A program made the translations under genes and the position numbers. This document shows positions 61,442-64,000 of a stretch of DNA of 64,000 nt, piece by piece (the stretch's first letter is position 1; every line of letters starts with the position of its first letter). The notes under the pieces were generated by a model. That model worked only from the letters and a program-made list of their open reading frames with translations, had not been told where the DNA came from and did no database searches. Source of the stretch: an uncultured Mediterranea sp. (GTDB taxonomy: Bacteria; Bacteroidota; Bacteroidia; Bacteroidales; Bacteroidaceae); assembly GCA_945879145.1 (NCBI GenBank), contig CAMCUZ010000003.1, positions 1 through 64,000 on the forward strand. The letters are read 5' to 3'.

Positions 61442-62017
61442 ATGGATACCAACAAAATTGTAGGCGAGAAAATCAAATCGCTGCGCGAAGAGAAAGGCCT
61501 CTCGCGCGAAGAACTGGCCCGTCAGTCGGGCATCGGCATCGAACAGATTGAACGTATCGAGAGCGACATCGACCTGCCCTCGCTGGCTCCGCTCATCAAG
61601 ATTGCCCGCGTGCTGGGCGTACGCCTGGGCACCTTCCTCGACGAGCAACAAGAGAATGGCCCCGTGGTGTGCCGCAAGGACGAGGTGATGAACAGCATCG
61701 AGTTCTCCAACAATGCCATCCAAAGCCGGAAACACATGACCTACCACTCCCTGTCACGTTCAAAAGCTGACCGCCACATGGAGCCGTTCATCATCGACGT
61801 CATGCCGACCGACGATACCGACTTCGTTCTCTCCACCCATGAGGGACAGGAGTTCATCCTCGTCATGGAGGGCACCATGGAGATTACCCACGGACGCAAC
61901 AACTACATCCTGAACGAGGGCGACAGCATCTACTACGACTCTATCGTACCCCACCACGTACATGGCTACAAAGGCCAGGCCGCCAAAATCCTGGCTGTAA
62001 TCTATACCCCCATCTGA
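61442..62017 (+). CDS. XRE-family HTH regulator with C-terminal cupin domain
   Basis: 'IKSLREEKGLSREELARQSGIGIEQIERIESD' HTH; 'GQEFILVMEGTMEITHGRNNYILNEGDSIYYDSIVPHHVHG' cupin. Confidence 0.92.
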   Translation: MDTNKIVGEKIKSLREEKGLSREELARQSGIGIEQIERIESDIDLPSLAPLIKIARVLGVRLGTFLDEQQENGPVVCRKDEVMNSIEFSNNAIQSRKHMTYHSLSRSKADRHMEPFIIDVMPTDDTDFVLSTHEGQEFILVMEGTMEITHGRNNYILNEGDSIYYDSIVPHHVHGYKGQAAKILAVIYTPI

Positions 62018-62099
62018 TGGGCAATCAGCGTTTTTTTCAATTTAAAATTTAAAATTAAAAATTTAAAACGGCTACTTGCTGTATCCATTCGGGATTATT

Positions 62100-62141
62100 C
62101 CCCCTTGTAGGGGCGGAACATTTTCCGCCCCTACAAGGGGG
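62100..62141. repeat. GGGCGGAA-core palindrome (copy 4, longest)
   Basis: CCCCCTTGTAGGGGCGGAA CATT TTCCGCCCCTACAAGGGGG, 19-bp perfect stem between convergent genes. Confidence 0.9.
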
Positions 62142-62160
62142 CAACTGCTACTTTTTTGTC

Positions 62161-62643
62161 TTAGAGGCGTGGGTAGTTCATGTTCTGCTCGGTCATCTGC
62201 TCCAGCACCTCGTGGAGGTATTTGGCGCTCTCCCAACGGGCCATAGGCAGGTCGTGGAGCAGGTAGTTGCCGCAATCTTGCGGTGCCGTACCAGGTACTT
62301 CGCCCTCAAAATCAGCAATGAAGCGGAAGGTGCGTTGCATCAGCTCGAGGATATCGGCAGGTTGTAACCGACCACGCATCAGCAGGTAGTTGCCCGTCAG
62401 GCAGCCCATGGGGCCCCAATAGATGATGCGCTCCTTCCATTCGGGGTCATTACGCAGGTAGGTGGCAGCCAAGTGCTCGATGGTGTGCAAGGCGCCCTGA
62501 CCCAAAGCGGGCTCGCGGTTGGGCTCCTTCATGCGGATATCAAACGTGGTGATCACCTCACCATTCACCTCATCCTGTCGCGATACATAGATACCACGCA
62601 GCAGGTGAATATGATCAATCGTAAAACTGGGAATCTTTTCCAT
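62161..62643 (-). CDS. luxS: S-ribosylhomocysteine lyase
   Basis: 'ALHTIEHLAATYLRN', 'GPMGCLTGNYLLM', 'CGNYLLHDLPMA'. Confidence 0.96.
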   Translation of the reverse strand: MEKIPSFTIDHIHLLRGIYVSRQDEVNGEVITTFDIRMKEPNREPALGQGALHTIEHLAATYLRNDPEWKERIIYWGPMGCLTGNYLLMRGRLQPADILELMQRTFRFIADFEGEVPGTAPQDCGNYLLHDLPMARWESAKYLHEVLEQMTEQNMNYPRL

Positions 62644-62691
62644 ATCTCTATTGTTTTTTGTTCCTATTATAAATCAAACCTTATCCACGAA

Positions 62692-63402
62692 TCACTCCCC
62701 CATCTGGGGCAGAGCCTGCAAGAAGCTCCAAGTGGTATGGAAAGAGCGGTCGGCCATGGTCTTCCAGAAGTCGAGGTATTGCGCAAAGTTCTCCTCGTGG
62801 GCACCTGGCGTGTCGCTGATGATGCGGAAGCTAATAAAGGGCACGTCACGCAGGTAGCAGGTATGGGCCAGTGCAGCCGACTCCATATCTACGGCCAGCG
62901 CCTCGGGAAAACGGCTCTTGATGAGCTGCAGCTCGTCGCGGTTGCTGATGAACTGGTCACCCGTGCAGATCACTCCCTGATGGATGCGGCTCTCCAATGC
63001 TCCCCCCTCGTTGAGCGAGAGAGCAGCATGAAGCATCCGCTGGTCGGCCTCGAAGTAGAGAGGCAGCCCCTGTACCTGTCCGTAAGCATTGCCATCGCCG
63101 CACCACACGTCGTGATAGGCCAATTGGCTAGAGGCCACTACATCCGTTACTTGCAACACCGGGTCGATTCCTCCAGCCACACCCGTACTAATCAAGGCTT
63201 CCAGGGGGAAAACATCCATCAAGGCAGCGGCTCCAAGGGCCGCATTCACCTTACCGATGCCGCTCTGAGCAAGCACCACCTCATTCCGTCCGATGCGTCC
63301 CGTAACGAAAGTCAACCGTCCGCGTTCCAACACATTCTTCTCCTGCAGTCGAGCCGCCAGCTGGTCGTGCTCACTCTGCATCGCACTAATAATTCCAATC
63401 AT
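62692..63402 (-). CDS. mtnN: 5'-methylthioadenosine/S-adenosylhomocysteine nucleosidase
   Basis: 'MIGIISAMQSEHDQL', 'NEVVLAQSGIGKVNAALGAAAL', 'VDMESAALAHTCYLRDVPFISFRIISD'. Confidence 0.94.
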   Translation of the reverse strand: MIGIISAMQSEHDQLAARLQEKNVLERGRLTFVTGRIGRNEVVLAQSGIGKVNAALGAAALMDVFPLEALISTGVAGGIDPVLQVTDVVASSQLAYHDVWCGDGNAYGQVQGLPLYFEADQRMLHAALSLNEGGALESRIHQGVICTGDQFISNRDELQLIKSRFPEALAVDMESAALAHTCYLRDVPFISFRIISDTPGAHEENFAQYLDFWKTMADRSFHTTWSFLQALPQMGE

Positions 63403-63693
63403 TATGGTAAAAATAAAATTCGGCTGCAAAGCTACAAAATCCAGCAGAAATACGCAAGGAAACAGGGGGTAGTGATTCGTGGTTTGTGGTTGTGCTCAGC
63501 GCAGCGAATGATGAATGTACCCATTGTATTCCTGCAGGTAGGTAATCCGCTACTATAACCCAATAACGGAAATTTGTCCTAAAGCTTTACTTTTTAGTTT
63601 CAAATGGGCTAATCACTTAAAAAAACGAAGTATAGAACAATTACCTGTCGTTTTTATCCTATTTGAACGATTATCACCTCAACAGCTACCCTA

Positions 63694-63759
63694 CAGTAAC
63701 TCTAAGGTAAGTCTAAAGTAACTCAATAGTAAGTCTAAAGTAACACTAATCCGACTCTA
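63694..63759. repeat. 11-bp periodic array (AGTAACTCTA-type, 6 units)
   Basis: CAGTAACTCTA AGGTAAGTCTA AAGTAACTCAA TAGTAAGTCTA AAGTAACACTA ATCCGACTCTA. Confidence 0.85.
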
Positions 63760-63767
63760 ATTCCCAA

Positions 63768-63822
63768 TTAGAGATTGATTAGAGGTTGATTAGAGAATGA
63801 TTAGAGGTTGATTAGAGGTTAA
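63768..63822. repeat. 11-bp tandem array (TTAGAGGTTGA-type, 5 units)
   Basis: TTAGAGATTGA TTAGAGGTTGA TTAGAGAATGA TTAGAGGTTGA TTAGAGGTTAA. Confidence 0.9.
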
Positions 63823-63924
63823 GCGAAGCAACTTGGGAAGGACAAAAGCCAGCTTGTTGATAATTTTCTTTCATTTATTCAACGATTTTTGCCCAAAGAC
63901 CACCCGATGTTCACAAATAATTCG

Positions 63925-63932
63925 TATCTTTG
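63925..63932 (+). promoter_or_regulatory. -7 element for a transcript leaving the window
   Basis: TATCTTTG. Confidence 0.4.
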
Positions 63933-64000
63933 CACCCCAAAACGAGGTTGTTGCCTCTGCAGGCTACTCACCCTCACCCACTCACCCTCTAAAAGAGATA

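Overview
64-kb window from a gut-type Bacteroidota (Bacteroides/Phocaeicola/Prevotella-like) chromosome. This placement rests on TAnnTTTG promoters, SusC/SusD, DUF3108/DUF3098/DUF3575/DUF4861 families and GH92/GH95/GH2 enzymes. Left half (1-36 kb): frdAB, two envelope genes, a compact operon of SLC13 permease + Cache/SpoIIE phosphatase + STAS + RsbW-like kinase + RelA/SpoT-domain protein, sulfatase, GH2, M16 peptidase, SIS isomerase, PfkB kinase, ybeY, uronate genes (kduI/kduD/DUF4861), metK behind a probable SAM-II riboswitch, an inositol-lipid-like cluster without MIPS, and a housekeeping run (folK-queA-truB-uppP-ftsX-miaB). 36.2-43 kb is accessory: a truncated DUF4143 ATPase with 23-bp tandem repeats, a long non-coding gap rich in hairpins, then a UpxY/NusG-like antiterminator whose leader carries a terminator-like hairpin, followed by fimbrillin-like/beta-helix surface proteins (one frameshifted). 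43.4-48 kb: AraC-type regulator plus two lipoprotein genes. 48-61 kb: polysaccharide utilization locus (GH95, two GH92, SusD, SusC with a break in a G7 tract). 61-63.4 kb: XRE-cupin, luxS, mtnN. Dispersed GGGCGGAA-N-TTCCGCCC palindromes and several short tandem arrays (22-bp, 23-bp, 11-bp periods) are the most unusual non-coding structures. All family calls are from reading the translations; no searches were run.
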